DNA from: Sphingomonas sp.
GTDB lineage: Bacteria > Pseudomonadota > Alphaproteobacteria > Sphingomonadales > Sphingomonadaceae
Reading direction: 5' to 3'
Length of the DNA: 41,808 nt
Assembly: GCF_025353885.1 (NCBI RefSeq)
Contig: NZ_JANXNX010000040.1
Location: 1-41,808 of the forward strand
Below the pieces are notes generated by a model. The model was not told the DNA's origin, did not search any database, and worked only from the letters and a program-made list of their open reading frames with translations. The translations under genes and the position numbers were made by a program. Positions 7,976 to 15,899 of this stretch are shown one piece after another. Numbering within the stretch: the stretch's first letter is position 1; each line of letters begins with the position of its first letter.

Positions 7976-10399
7976 ATGAAAAAGAACGCGATCTATCTCA
8001 GCATATTGCTGTCGACTGCATCTCCGATCGTGGCGCATTCACAGGTGGCGGCGCCCGATCCCACTTCTCCCCAATCGGCCGAGACGGCCATCGACAGCGA
8101 TCCGGGGGCGATTGTCGTCACCGCCCGCCGTCGTGAGGAGCGAGCCCAGGACGTGCCGATCGCGTTGTCGGTCCTGAGCGGCGTTTCGCTGGCGCAGCAG
8201 GCGACATTCTCGCTGGCGCAGATCACGCAGCTTGCGCCGACGTTGCAATTTACATCGTCGAACCCGCGCAATACTTCGCTCAACATTCGTGGGCTTGGCG
8301 TGTCCTATGGCCTAGCCAACGACGGTCTGGAGCAGGGCGTCGGCTTCTATGTCGACGGGGTCTATAACAGCCGCCCCGCTGCTGCCGCCTTCGACTTGCT
8401 TGACGTCGAGCGCGTCGAAATCCTGCGTGGGCCGCAGGGCACATTGTTCGGCAAGAATACCACAGCGGGCGCCATCAACATCTCGACGCTGACACCCAGC
8501 TTCACGCCAGAGGGGCAGTTCGAAGGGTCGGGGGGCACACACAGGTTCGGTCAGCTGAAAGCCTCGATCTCGGGGCCACTGGTCGGTGACCGCGTCGCTG
8601 GCCGCCTGTCAGTGGGTTACACCACGCGCGACGGGTTTGTGCGGTCGACGGCGACCGGCCGCAATGTCAACGACCTCGACAATTTTGTCGCGCGCGGCCA
8701 GCTGCTCTGGAATGCCACGCCGACCCTGAACTTCCGGCTGAGCGGCGACATCAATATCCAGAATCCAGACTGCTGCACACAAGTGTTCGTGCGCGCCGGA
8801 TTGACCGGAAAGACCCCCGACAAGCAATACGCCGCACTCGCCGCGCACTATAATTATGCACCGCCTAGCCTGAATTATCGTGACCGCCTGTCCGACGTGG
8901 ACGGCCGGTTAAATGCCCGGTCGGAATTGGGTGGCCTGTCGCTGACGGGTAGTCTCGACCTTGGCGCGGCGACCCTGACATCGATCACGGCGTGGCGCTA
9001 CTGGAACTGGCAGCCCGCCAACGACCGCGATTACACTTCGCTCGACATCATCCGGCAGTCGGCCAATCCGGTGCAGCAAAACCAGTATAGCCAGGAACTG
9101 CGCCTGTCCTCCAACGGCAAGAACACGATCGATTATACCGTTGGCTTTTATGCTTATTATCAGAAGCTGAGGGGCCAGAACGTAACCGAATGGGGCGCGC
9201 AGGGGGCTTACTGGCTGATCGGGCCAAAGACGACCCGAACCTCGGGCGGGGTCACGACCACTGTTGACGTTCCTGAAAACCTGATTGACGGCTACATCAC
9301 CACGTCAAAGGCGGTTTCCACCATTCAGAGCTATGCCGGCTTCGCACAGGCGACCTGGAATATCACGCCGAGGCTGCACTTCACGCCGGGCTTGCGCTAC
9401 ACCTATGAAAAGAAGGACGCCGACTATGCAGCGGTCGTCAATGGTGGGCTCGATCCAGCGACAGTGACCCCGGCTTATATGCAACCGCAGATTGACGCCC
9501 TGAATGCTGCCAAGCTTTCGATATTCCGTCCGCAGGCTTATTCGGTCGCTTTCAACGCCAGCGCGCTGACGGGAGATGCAAACTTTTCGTGGCAACCTGT
9601 TCCCGACGTGCTGATCTACGCGGGCTATGCGCGGGGGTTCAAGTCGGGCGGCATCAACCTTGCGGGTCTGCCATTCAACGCATCGAATAACCCCGCTTTG
9701 AACCGGGCGGTGGTAAATCCAGAGCGCAACCAGACCTACGAAGCGGGCCTGAAAACGCAGTGGTTTCACCATCTTCTGACCGCAAACTTCGCCATCTTTC
9801 GCACCGACGTGAAGGATTTCCAGGCCAATGTCGTCGATAATGGGCCCGGCGCATTGCGCGGCTATCTCGCCAACGTCGAGCGGGTCCGCAGCCAGGGTGC
9901 GGAGTTCGACCTGTCGATCGCGCCGATCAGCGGATTTTCGGGCTATGTTCGCGGTGCCTATACCGACGCGAAATATGTGTCGTTCAAGAATGCGCCGTGC
10001 CCGCTGGAGCAGATCACCAATACGACGGTTGTTTGCGACCTGTCGGGACAGCAACTGCCCGGATCGTCGAAATGGGGACTGTCGGCGGGCACTGAATATC
10101 GCCGTTCGGTCAGCAACGGCAGCGCTTATGTCGGCGTCGACGCCAATTACCGATCATCCTTTTATGCCGATTCGTCCGATTCGAAATACCTCCGGATCGA
10201 TGCCTATACGCTGTTCAACGCGCGGATCGGCTTTGCGTCGGAAAATGGGTGGGAGGTTTTCGCGCTGGTCCGCAACGTGTTCGACAAGAATTACCTGCAG
10301 CTGCTGACGCCGCAGTCGGGCAATTCCGGACTGATCTCGGGCCTGCCGGGCGATCCCCGCACGTTCCAGGTGACAGCACGCTATCGCTTCGGAAGTTGA
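7976..10399 (+). CDS. TonB-dependent outer membrane receptor, substrate unknown
   Basis: Energy-coupled importer in the outer membrane. The 807-residue precursor starts with a signal peptide (MKKNAIYLSILLSTASPIVA, cleavage probably after HSQ-A). Next come a TonB-box-like segment IVVTARRREERAQDVPIA, a plug domain at about 50-170 (with RGLGVSYGL and VEILRGPQGTLFGKNTTAG) and a large beta-barrel. The chain ends FQVTARYRFGS, whereas most porin-like barrels end in an aromatic residue. The start is supported by GGGAG ahead of the ATG. It stands alone, with no FecIR-type regulator, hydrolase or inner-membrane transporter beside it, so its ligand cannot be inferred. This receptor family is greatly expanded in sphingomonads. 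Confidence 0.93.
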   Translation: MKKNAIYLSILLSTASPIVAHSQVAAPDPTSPQSAETAIDSDPGAIVVTARRREERAQDVPIALSVLSGVSLAQQATFSLAQITQLAPTLQFTSSNPRNTSLNIRGLGVSYGLANDGLEQGVGFYVDGVYNSRPAAAAFDLLDVERVEILRGPQGTLFGKNTTAGAINISTLTPSFTPEGQFEGSGGTHRFGQLKASISGPLVGDRVAGRLSVGYTTRDGFVRSTATGRNVNDLDNFVARGQLLWNATPTLNFRLSGDINIQNPDCCTQVFVRAGLTGKTPDKQYAALAAHYNYAPPSLNYRDRLSDVDGRLNARSELGGLSLTGSLDLGAATLTSITAWRYWNWQPANDRDYTSLDIIRQSANPVQQNQYSQELRLSSNGKNTIDYTVGFYAYYQKLRGQNVTEWGAQGAYWLIGPKTTRTSGGVTTTVDVPENLIDGYITTSKAVSTIQSYAGFAQATWNITPRLHFTPGLRYTYEKKDADYAAVVNGGLDPATVTPAYMQPQIDALNAAKLSIFRPQAYSVAFNASALTGDANFSWQPVPDVLIYAGYARGFKSGGINLAGLPFNASNNPALNRAVVNPERNQTYEAGLKTQWFHHLLTANFAIFRTDVKDFQANVVDNGPGALRGYLANVERVRSQGAEFDLSIAPISGFSGYVRGAYTDAKYVSFKNAPCPLEQITNTTVVCDLSGQQLPGSSKWGLSAGTEYRRSVSNGSAYVGVDANYRSSFYADSSDSKYLRIDAYTLFNARIGFASENGWEVFALVRNVFDKNYLQLLTPQSGNSGLISGLPGDPRTFQVTARYRFGS

Positions 10400-10407
10400 G
10401 CCAAACG

Positions 10408-10435
10408 CTTCCCTTCGGCGGGAGCCGGAGGGGAG
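10408..10435. repeat. Hairpin after the receptor gene, CTTCCC...GGGGAG type
   Basis: Two 12-base arms (10408-10419 and 10424-10435) pair around a four-base loop with two G-U pairs on the plus-strand RNA. It begins nine bases after the receptor stop codon and has no T-tract. It may act as an mRNA 3' end stabiliser or factor-dependent terminator. A shorter element with the same CTTCCC/GGGGAG arms lies at 37741-37757. Confidence 0.45.
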
Positions 10436-10454
10436 GACTTACTAACCGGACATG

Positions 10455-10484
10455 AAAACGCCCGGACCGTTTCCAGCCCGGGCG
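10455..10484 (-). terminator. Rho-independent terminator-like hairpin on the minus strand
   Basis: CGCCCGG (10459-10465) pairs with CCGGGCG (10478-10484) around a 12-base loop. On the minus strand the stem is followed directly by TTTT (complement of 10458-10455). No minus-strand protein gene lies upstream of it, so it either ends an unannotated small RNA or stops antisense transcription entering the receptor gene. On the plus strand there is no T-tract. Confidence 0.45.
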
Positions 10485-10610
10485 CCTGCGTGACGATCGC
10501 TCGTCAGCCCCCTTTAAAATCCGACCTGCAACGCTGCACATTCCCCTATTGATGTGTGCAGCGGAGACTGGATCTCCCCGAACCGCGGCCGTTGCCATTC
10601 GTTTCAGAAC
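10455..10610 (-). ncRNA. Candidate small structured RNA in the receptor-lolC gap
   Basis: This lies in the only gap above 300 bases (10400-10748). Read on the minus strand, hairpins follow one another: a 5-base stem at 10577-10563, a perfect 9-base stem (10563-10555 with 10540-10532), and a perfect 6-base stem (10506-10501 with 10496-10491). Last comes a GC-rich terminator ending in TTTT. A promoter-like pair, GTGACA at 10643-10638 and CATAAC at 10622-10617, has a short 15-base spacer. I do not recognise an Rfam family, and it does not fold as an obvious 6S RNA or SRP RNA. The 5' end is a guess. The hairpins could instead belong to a leader or a plus-strand receptor 3' end. Confidence 0.3.
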
Positions 10611-10710
10611 TATGTCGTTATGACCGGTATGGACGCATGTCACGAAGCGAACGCCATGCCGCTATCGATTTGGGGCGCCCTGTGTTCATTTCGCAACACG
10701 TTGGTCGTGG

Positions 10711-10739
10711 TTGCGGGATATTGCGCGGAACCCTAAGGC
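10711..10739 (+). promoter_or_regulatory. Candidate lolC promoter
   Basis: TTGCGG (10711-10716), a 17-base spacer and TAAGGC (10734-10739) precede the lolC ATG by nine bases. The second box overlaps an AAGGCGAGG stretch that makes a good ribosome binding site, so the promoter reading is uncertain. Confidence 0.3.
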
Positions 10740-10748
10740 GAGGCCAAT

Positions 10749-11999
10749 ATGTTACTTTCCCCTTATGAAATGATGATAACGCGCCGTTACCTCCTGCCGG
10801 GAAAGGGGGAGGGCTTCATTTTTCTGGTCGCATCGATCAGCCTGGTTGCAGTGATGCTGGGCGTGGCCGCGCTGATTATCGTCATGAGCGTCATGAATGG
10901 GTTTCGCGCCGAACTGTTCGACAAGATCGTGGGCTTGAACGGCCACGCCGTCGTTCAGGGTTTCGGGGGCCGGTTGCCCGACTGGCGCGACATTGTGAGG
11001 GAGGCCAGAGCCACACCCGGCGTCACTTCTGCGACCCCACTGATCGAACAGCCGCTGATGGCCAGCCACGATGGGCGCGTAGAAGGTATTTTGGTCCGGG
11101 GGATGCGCGTTGAGGACATCCGCAACAATGCCGCGCTGAAGACGAAAGTGCTCGGCGGTAGCCTCAATGCGCTGGTGCCCGGCAGCGGCAACGTCGCGAT
11201 CGGCGCGCGGCTGGCAGAAGCGCTCGGCGCTCAGGTCGGCGGCGAAATCAGCCTGATTTCACCTACCGGGCAGGCCACGCCGTTCGGCACGGTGCCCCGG
11301 ATTGTTAGCTACAACGTCGCCGCGATCTTCGAGATTGGCGTCTATGATTACGACAAGGCCTTTGTCGTGATGCCAATCGCAGATGCACAGACGCTCCTGC
11401 TGCTGGGTGATTCGGTCGGGATGGTGGAACTGGAAACGACGAACGCGGACAAGGTCGGCCAGATCCTGGAACCTTTGGGCGCCAAGGTCGGCGCGCGCGG
11501 GGTCGTGACCGACTGGCGCAGCATGAATTCGGCGTTGTTCGAGGCACTGACGGTCGAACGCGTCGCCATGTTCGTCGTCCTGTCGATCATCATTCTCGTC
11601 GCGGTGTTCAACATCCTGTCGTCACTGATCATGCTGGTCCGCGCCAAGACCCGTGACATTGCGATCCTGCGCACGATGGGCGCCAGTCGCGAATCGCTGA
11701 TCAGGATTTTCGTTGTCGTCGGCGTGACGATCGGGGCGCTGGGAACGGCGGCGGGATTGGCGCTTGGCTTTTTCTTCCTGTTTTTCCGCCAGCAGGTGAT
11801 CGAGGGCGTGCAGTTCGTCACCGGTCAGAACCTGTGGGACCCGTCAATCCGCTTCCTTACGGAATTGCCGTCGAAGCCCGATCCGTTCGAGGTGATCGGT
11901 ATCGCCGTGATGGCACTGATCTTCAGTTTCCTCGCTACTCTCTATCCCGCGTTCAAGGCGGCGAGCACCGACCCCGTGCAGGTGCTCCGCTATGAATGA
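10749..11999 (+). CDS. lolC: Lipoprotein-releasing ABC transporter permease, LolC/E family
   Basis: Inner-membrane permease that extracts mature lipoproteins for transfer to LolA. The 416-residue protein has the family layout: a short N-terminus ([17 protein letters not shown]), a membrane helix at about 25-48 containing [16 protein letters not shown], a large periplasmic domain, and three C-terminal helices from about residue 270 with the ILRTMGAS coupling segment. Only one LolC/E-type gene is present beside lolD. Alphaproteobacteria commonly use a single permease of this type as a homodimer, which I infer here. AAGGCGAGG precedes the start. Its stop overlaps lolD by eight bases. Confidence 0.94.
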   Translation: MLLSPYEMMITRRYLLPGKGEGFIFLVASISLVAVMLGVAALIIVMSVMNGFRAELFDKIVGLNGHAVVQGFGGRLPDWRDIVREARATPGVTSATPLIEQPLMASHDGRVEGILVRGMRVEDIRNNAALKTKVLGGSLNALVPGSGNVAIGARLAEALGAQVGGEISLISPTGQATPFGTVPRIVSYNVAAIFEIGVYDYDKAFVVMPIADAQTLLLLGDSVGMVELETTNADKVGQILEPLGAKVGARGVVTDWRSMNSALFEALTVERVAMFVVLSIIILVAVFNILSSLIMLVRAKTRDIAILRTMGASRESLIRIFVVVGVTIGALGTAAGLALGFFFLFFRQQVIEGVQFVTGQNLWDPSIRFLTELPSKPDPFEVIGIAVMALIFSFLATLYPAFKAASTDPVQVLRYE

Positions 12000-12678
12000 C
12001 GTCCTGGCCGTGAGCGGCCTGTCGCGTTCGTTTCGGCAGGGCGAAGTCACCATCGACGTGCTGCGCGGCATCGACATGACCATCGCGCCGGGTGAAATCG
12101 TGGCGCTGCTGGGTCCGTCGGGCTCAGGCAAGTCGACCTTGCTGCAGGCGGTCGGTTTGCTGGAGGGCGGGTTCGAAGGCTCGATACGCATCGATGGCGA
12201 GGAAGCGGCAAGGCTCGATGCGAAGGGTCGCACCCGGTTACGCCGCGATGCGCTTGGGTTCGTTTACCAATTTCATCATCTGCTTCCCGATTTCAGCGCG
12301 AGCGAGAACGTCGTCCTACCGCAGCTGATCTTCGGCACGTCCCGCGCTGCGGCGGAGGAGCGTGCCGAAAGCCTGTTGGGCGCGCTGGGTCTTGGTCACC
12401 GTCTGACGCATCGGCCGAGCCAGCTTTCAGGGGGCGAGCAGCAACGCGTGGCCGTCGGTCGGGCATTGGCGAACAAGCCGCGACTGGTGTTGGCCGACGA
12501 ACCGACGGGCAATCTGGACGAGGCGACCGCCGACCGCGTTCTGGCGGAGTTCTTGCGACTGGTCCGCGAAGAAGGGAGCGCGGCGCTGGTCGCTACGCAT
12601 AATGAGCGACTGGCCCGCCAGATGGACCGCGTCCTGCGCCTGCACGAGGGTCGGCTGGAAGTGGCCCGTCCGGTCTAG
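11992..12678 (+). CDS. lolD: Lipoprotein-releasing ABC transporter ATPase
   Basis: ATPase that powers lipoprotein release with the LolC/E permease. The 228-residue protein carries Walker [10 protein letters not shown] (about 41-49), the signature [15 protein letters not shown], Walker [14 protein letters not shown], and an H-loop in VATHNERLA. This pattern and length fit the LolD/MacB subgroup. The ATG lies inside the end of lolC, giving an eight-base overlap, so the two subunits should be made together. The gene is convergent with cysK. Confidence 0.95.
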   Translation: MNDVLAVSGLSRSFRQGEVTIDVLRGIDMTIAPGEIVALLGPSGSGKSTLLQAVGLLEGGFEGSIRIDGEEAARLDAKGRTRLRRDALGFVYQFHHLLPDFSASENVVLPQLIFGTSRAAAEERAESLLGALGLGHRLTHRPSQLSGGEQQRVAVGRALANKPRLVLADEPTGNLDEATADRVLAEFLRLVREEGSAALVATHNERLARQMDRVLRLHEGRLEVARPV

Positions 12679-12689
12679 ACCTGAAACCG

Positions 12690-12707
12690 CATGGGCCGAA
12701 ACCCATG
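12690..12707. terminator. Weak hairpin between convergent lolD and cysK
   Basis: CATGGG and CCCATG form a six-base stem around CCGAAA in the 46-base gap between the two convergent stop codons. Neither strand has a T-tract after it, so terminator activity is doubtful; the position is the main support. Confidence 0.25.
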
Positions 12708-12724
12708 TGGCCCGGCGCGGGCAG

Positions 12725-13642
12725 CTATTCGGGCAGGAAGTCCGGCACCGACAGATACCGCTCTCCCGTATCATAGTTGAACCCGAGCACCCGCGCACCG
12801 GGCGCAAGGTCGGGCAGTTTCTGCGCAATCGCCGCGAGCGTCGCGCCCGAAGATATGCCGACCAGCAGTCCTTCTTCAGACGCGGACCGCCGCGCCATTG
12901 TTTTGGCATTGGCGGGATCGACCTGGATCACGCCATCCAGCAACTGGGTATGAAGGTTGGCGGGAACGAAACCGGCCCCGATCCCCTGGATGGGATGCGG
13001 CCCCGGCTGCCCGCCCGAAATCACCGGGGACAGGGTCGGTTCGACGGCAAAGACTTTTAGCCCCGGCCACTTCGCCTTCAGAACCTGGGCGACGCCGGTG
13101 ATATGCCCGCCGGTCCCGACGCCCGTGATGACGGCATCGAGCGGCGTGTCGGCAAAGTCGTCGAGGATCTCGATCGCGGTCGTCCGCGCGTGAATGTCGA
13201 TATTGGCCGGGTTTTCGAATTGTTGCGGCATCCATGAATTCGGAGTGGATGCGATGATCTCCAGACCACGCTCCATCGCCCCCTTCATGCCCATCTCGCG
13301 GGGAGTCAGGTAGAACGTCGCGCCATAGGCAAGCATCAGCCGACGTCGTTCGAGCGACATCGATTCGGGCATCACCAGAATAAGCTTATAGCCCTTCACT
13401 GCAGCGACCATCGCCAGGCCAATGCCAGTGTTGCCGCTGGTTGGTTCGACAATCGTGCCGCCGGGCTTCAGCGCGCCGGTACGCTCGGCGTCCTCGACCA
13501 TTGCCAGCGCAATGCGATCTTTGATCGACCCCCCGGGGTTTGCCCGTTCGGATTTTATCCAGACTTCGCTATCGGGAAAAAGTCGGTTGACGCGGATATG
13601 CGCTGTGTTGCCGATGGTTTCTAGAACGGATGATGCTTTCAC
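12725..13642 (-). CDS. cysK: Cysteine synthase A (O-acetylserine sulfhydrylase)
   Basis: Forms cysteine from O-acetylserine and sulfide using pyridoxal phosphate. The 305-residue protein shows the PLP lysine Lys41 in NPGGSIKDR, the substrate loop [12 protein letters not shown], and the phosphate-binding [12 protein letters not shown] chose a GTG start at 13642: it lies eight bases after AGGAG, begins [13 protein letters not shown] as in CysK, and overlaps the stop of the preceding exporter gene as GTGA. A longer reading to 13738 is an arginine/proline-rich extension inside that gene. CysK and CysM cannot be fully separated by eye, but the length and motifs favour CysK. Confidence 0.94.
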   Translation of the reverse strand: MKASSVLETIGNTAHIRVNRLFPDSEVWIKSERANPGGSIKDRIALAMVEDAERTGALKPGGTIVEPTSGNTGIGLAMVAAVKGYKLILVMPESMSLERRRLMLAYGATFYLTPREMGMKGAMERGLEIIASTPNSWMPQQFENPANIDIHARTTAIEILDDFADTPLDAVITGVGTGGHITGVAQVLKAKWPGLKVFAVEPTLSPVISGGQPGPHPIQGIGAGFVPANLHTQLLDGVIQVDPANAKTMARRSASEEGLLVGISSGATLAAIAQKLPDLAPGARVLGFNYDTGERYLSVPDFLPE

Positions 13643-14943
13643 GCTGGCTTCTCCTGCAGGACGGCATTGGCAAGGGCGGTTTCGGACGGCGGGTCGAACG
13701 TGCGGGCGTTCCTGAGCTGTGGAAACAGTCGCACCCACAGCAATGTTACGACGATTGCCGCAATCCCGCCACCGACAACGGCAACGACTGGGCCGATCAA
13801 CGCGGCAAGAAATCCCGATTCGGCCTCACCAAGTTCATTCGAACCCGAAATGAACAACGTGGAAACGGCACCGACGCGACCGCGCATGGCGTCTGGTGTG
13901 TACAATTGCATCAGCGATTGCCGCACGTATACCGACAGCATGTCCGCCGACCCCAGTACCCCCAGCGCTACCAGCGAAAGCGGCATCCAGCGTGAAAGCC
14001 CGAACACCACGGTTGCCGCGCCAAACACGACGACCGCGATCAGCATCTTGACGCCCACGTTGTTTTTGAGCGGCCTGAATGCGAAATAAAGCGCGGTCAG
14101 CGCTGCACCCAGTGCCGGAGCCGCACGAAGGTGGCCAAGCCCCTCCGGTCCGGCATGAAGTAAGTCGCGCGCATAGACGGGGAGCATGGCAGTCGCCCCC
14201 CCCAGCAGGACCGCAAAAAGATCGAGCGAAATAGCGCCCAGAACCAGCTTGTTTCGACGAACATATCGCAGCCCATCCAGCATCTGGATCCAGGGCGGCG
14301 ATTTCGACATCTCGGGGCGCGGCACCGGGCGGATCATCATCAGGCATAAAAAAGCGACACCGAACAGTCCCGCGCTGGCGATATAGGGGACATCATGCCC
14401 GGTCGCGTAAAGATAGCCACCGATGGCTGGGCCAACGACTGATCCCCCCTGCCACGCGATCGACGACAGCGCGATGGCGTTGGGCAGGATCTCCTTTGGT
14501 ACCAAATTGGGCGCGAGCGCAGACAGGGCGGGGCTGGCAAAGGCACGCGCGACACCCAGCAAGGCAGCGATCGCAAAAAGCCAAGGCAGGCTGATCGTAC
14601 CACTGGCGGTTAGCCAGGCGAGCGCCACCGCACAGCCGCATTCGAGTGCCAGCGCCGAGCGTGCGACCCAGCGACGGTCTATGCGATCGGCAACCCAACC
14701 CACCACCAACGTCAACAGGGCGAGCGGCAGGAATTGGGCTACGCCGATCAGCCCGAGCTGAAACGCCGCTTCCCTGAGCGACATGCCCAAGGTGCCCCGC
14801 GCAATGTCGTAAACCTGGTAGCCAATGATTACGACCATCGAGGTCTGGGCGAGCGTAGTCGCGATCCGGGCGATCCAATAGTATCGAAAATCGCGGATGC
14901 CGAAGGGAGAAGTGGTGGAGTTCACCACTTCCCTTTGGATCAT
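13639..14943 (-). CDS. MFS transporter, EntS-like (MFS_3 type)
   Basis: Predicted twelve-helix inner-membrane exporter of 434 residues. It starts with a soluble N-terminus ([12 protein letters not shown]) and has a first-loop motif [12 protein letters not shown] and an acidic/arginine signature in the second half ([13 protein letters not shown]). This arrangement is that of the EntS/MFS_3 group, whose known members export siderophores or drugs. The substrate is unknown here. The ATG at 14943 overlaps the stop of the hydrolase gene by one base and its stop overlaps cysK by four, placing it in a three-gene unit. The link with cysteine synthesis might suggest export of a thiol or sulfur metabolite, but nothing in the protein shows that. 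Confidence 0.85.
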   Translation of the reverse strand: MIQREVVNSTTSPFGIRDFRYYWIARIATTLAQTSMVVIIGYQVYDIARGTLGMSLREAAFQLGLIGVAQFLPLALLTLVVGWVADRIDRRWVARSALALECGCAVALAWLTASGTISLPWLFAIAALLGVARAFASPALSALAPNLVPKEILPNAIALSSIAWQGGSVVGPAIGGYLYATGHDVPYIASAGLFGVAFLCLMMIRPVPRPEMSKSPPWIQMLDGLRYVRRNKLVLGAISLDLFAVLLGGATAMLPVYARDLLHAGPEGLGHLRAAPALGAALTALYFAFRPLKNNVGVKMLIAVVVFGAATVVFGLSRWMPLSLVALGVLGSADMLSVYVRQSLMQLYTPDAMRGRVGAVSTLFISGSNELGEAESGFLAALIGPVVAVVGGGIAAIVVTLLWVRLFPQLRNARTFDPPSETALANAVLQEKPA

Positions 14944-15845
14944 CAGATGATTGGCTGCAATCCGCCAAGCATTGGATCCAACGCAGCGGCACGGCGAATA
15001 TCTTGTTCTTCGGAAACTTCGCCTTCTCCGCGCAGGAAATCAACCAGGTCGCGAATGACCTCGTCCTTGTGTGTCGCCAATGTTGCGTGGGGCGCGCCGT
15101 CATATTCAACCAGGCGCGCGTGCCGGATCAGGCGAGCCGCCTCGCGCGCGCTGCCGTCAATCGGGACAACCTGGTCACTGGTTCCGTGCAGGATCAGTGT
15201 CGGCATCGTAAATGCCGCTGTGTCAGCTCGAAAATCGGTTGCGGCGAACGCGCGCGCGCAAGCAAGTGTCGGTGAAAGTCCCGCCTGCATCGCCCAAGTG
15301 AAAAAGGTGTCGAGGACCGCCTGGCTAACTGGTTTGCTGATGAAGCCGGTGCCGGTGAACGTCTTCGCAAAGCTCTGCATGAAATCGCCGCGATCCTTGC
15401 GAATACCCGCCAACATGCCGTCGAAGACTGACTGGTCGGTGCCCTTTGGATTGTCATCGGTCTTCAGCATATATGGCACGACCGACGAAATCAGCACGGC
15501 GTGCGACACGTTGGCGGACCCATGTTTAGCCAAATATCGCGCGACTTCGCCGCCGCCCATTGAAAACCCAACCAGCGCCGCATTTTTCGATTCGGTTTTT
15601 TCCATAACCGTCGCCAAATCGTCGGCCAGTGTGTCATAATCATAACCGCCGACTGGCTGATCCGACCGGCCGAAGCCGCGACGGTCATAAGCAATGGCAT
15701 GAAAGCCTGCCTCCGCCAGCCCCACCCCAATATCGTCCCAGCTATCCGCATTCAGCGGCCAACCGTGCAGCAGGATAACCGGTGGCCCTGCACCCCATTC
15801 CTTGACGTAAAGGCGGGTGTTGTCGCTGGTCGTGACGTAGGGCAT
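14943..15845 (-). CDS. Alpha/beta hydrolase, haloperoxidase/esterase-like
   Basis: Soluble 300-residue hydrolase of the alpha/beta fold. The oxyanion region VILLHGWPLN, the nucleophile elbow GFSMGGG (Ser95), an acid Asp224 in LHGTSDQVVP, and His253 in DGAPHA make a complete triad. The order resembles cofactor-free haloperoxidases and related esterases. Of two adjacent ATGs I chose 15845, six bases from CAGGAG; the first (15848) is only three bases away. The tail after about residue 272 (EVSEEQDIRRAAALDP) is beyond the usual family end. It is first in a coupled unit with an exporter and cysK. The natural substrate is unknown. Confidence 0.88.
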   Translation of the reverse strand: MPYVTTSDNTRLYVKEWGAGPPVILLHGWPLNADSWDDIGVGLAEAGFHAIAYDRRGFGRSDQPVGGYDYDTLADDLATVMEKTESKNAALVGFSMGGGEVARYLAKHGSANVSHAVLISSVVPYMLKTDDNPKGTDQSVFDGMLAGIRKDRGDFMQSFAKTFTGTGFISKPVSQAVLDTFFTWAMQAGLSPTLACARAFAATDFRADTAAFTMPTLILHGTSDQVVPIDGSAREAARLIRHARLVEYDGAPHATLATHKDEVIRDLVDFLRGEGEVSEEQDIRRAAALDPMLGGLQPII

Positions 15846-15899
15846 CATGGACTCCTGTAAATTCAGGATAGAAACCCACCGGGCCAGCAATGGTTGCCC

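Noticed and set aside
10455-10610. 6S RNA or SRP RNA in the receptor-lolC gap
   Set aside because: No closing stem between the ends and no SRP tetraloop or 6S central bubble could be made out; kept only as an unclassified candidate.
10400-10748. A small protein gene in the gap
   Set aside because: Short frames of about 60-70 codons exist but overlap the hairpins, lack ribosome binding sites and have no recognisable sequence.
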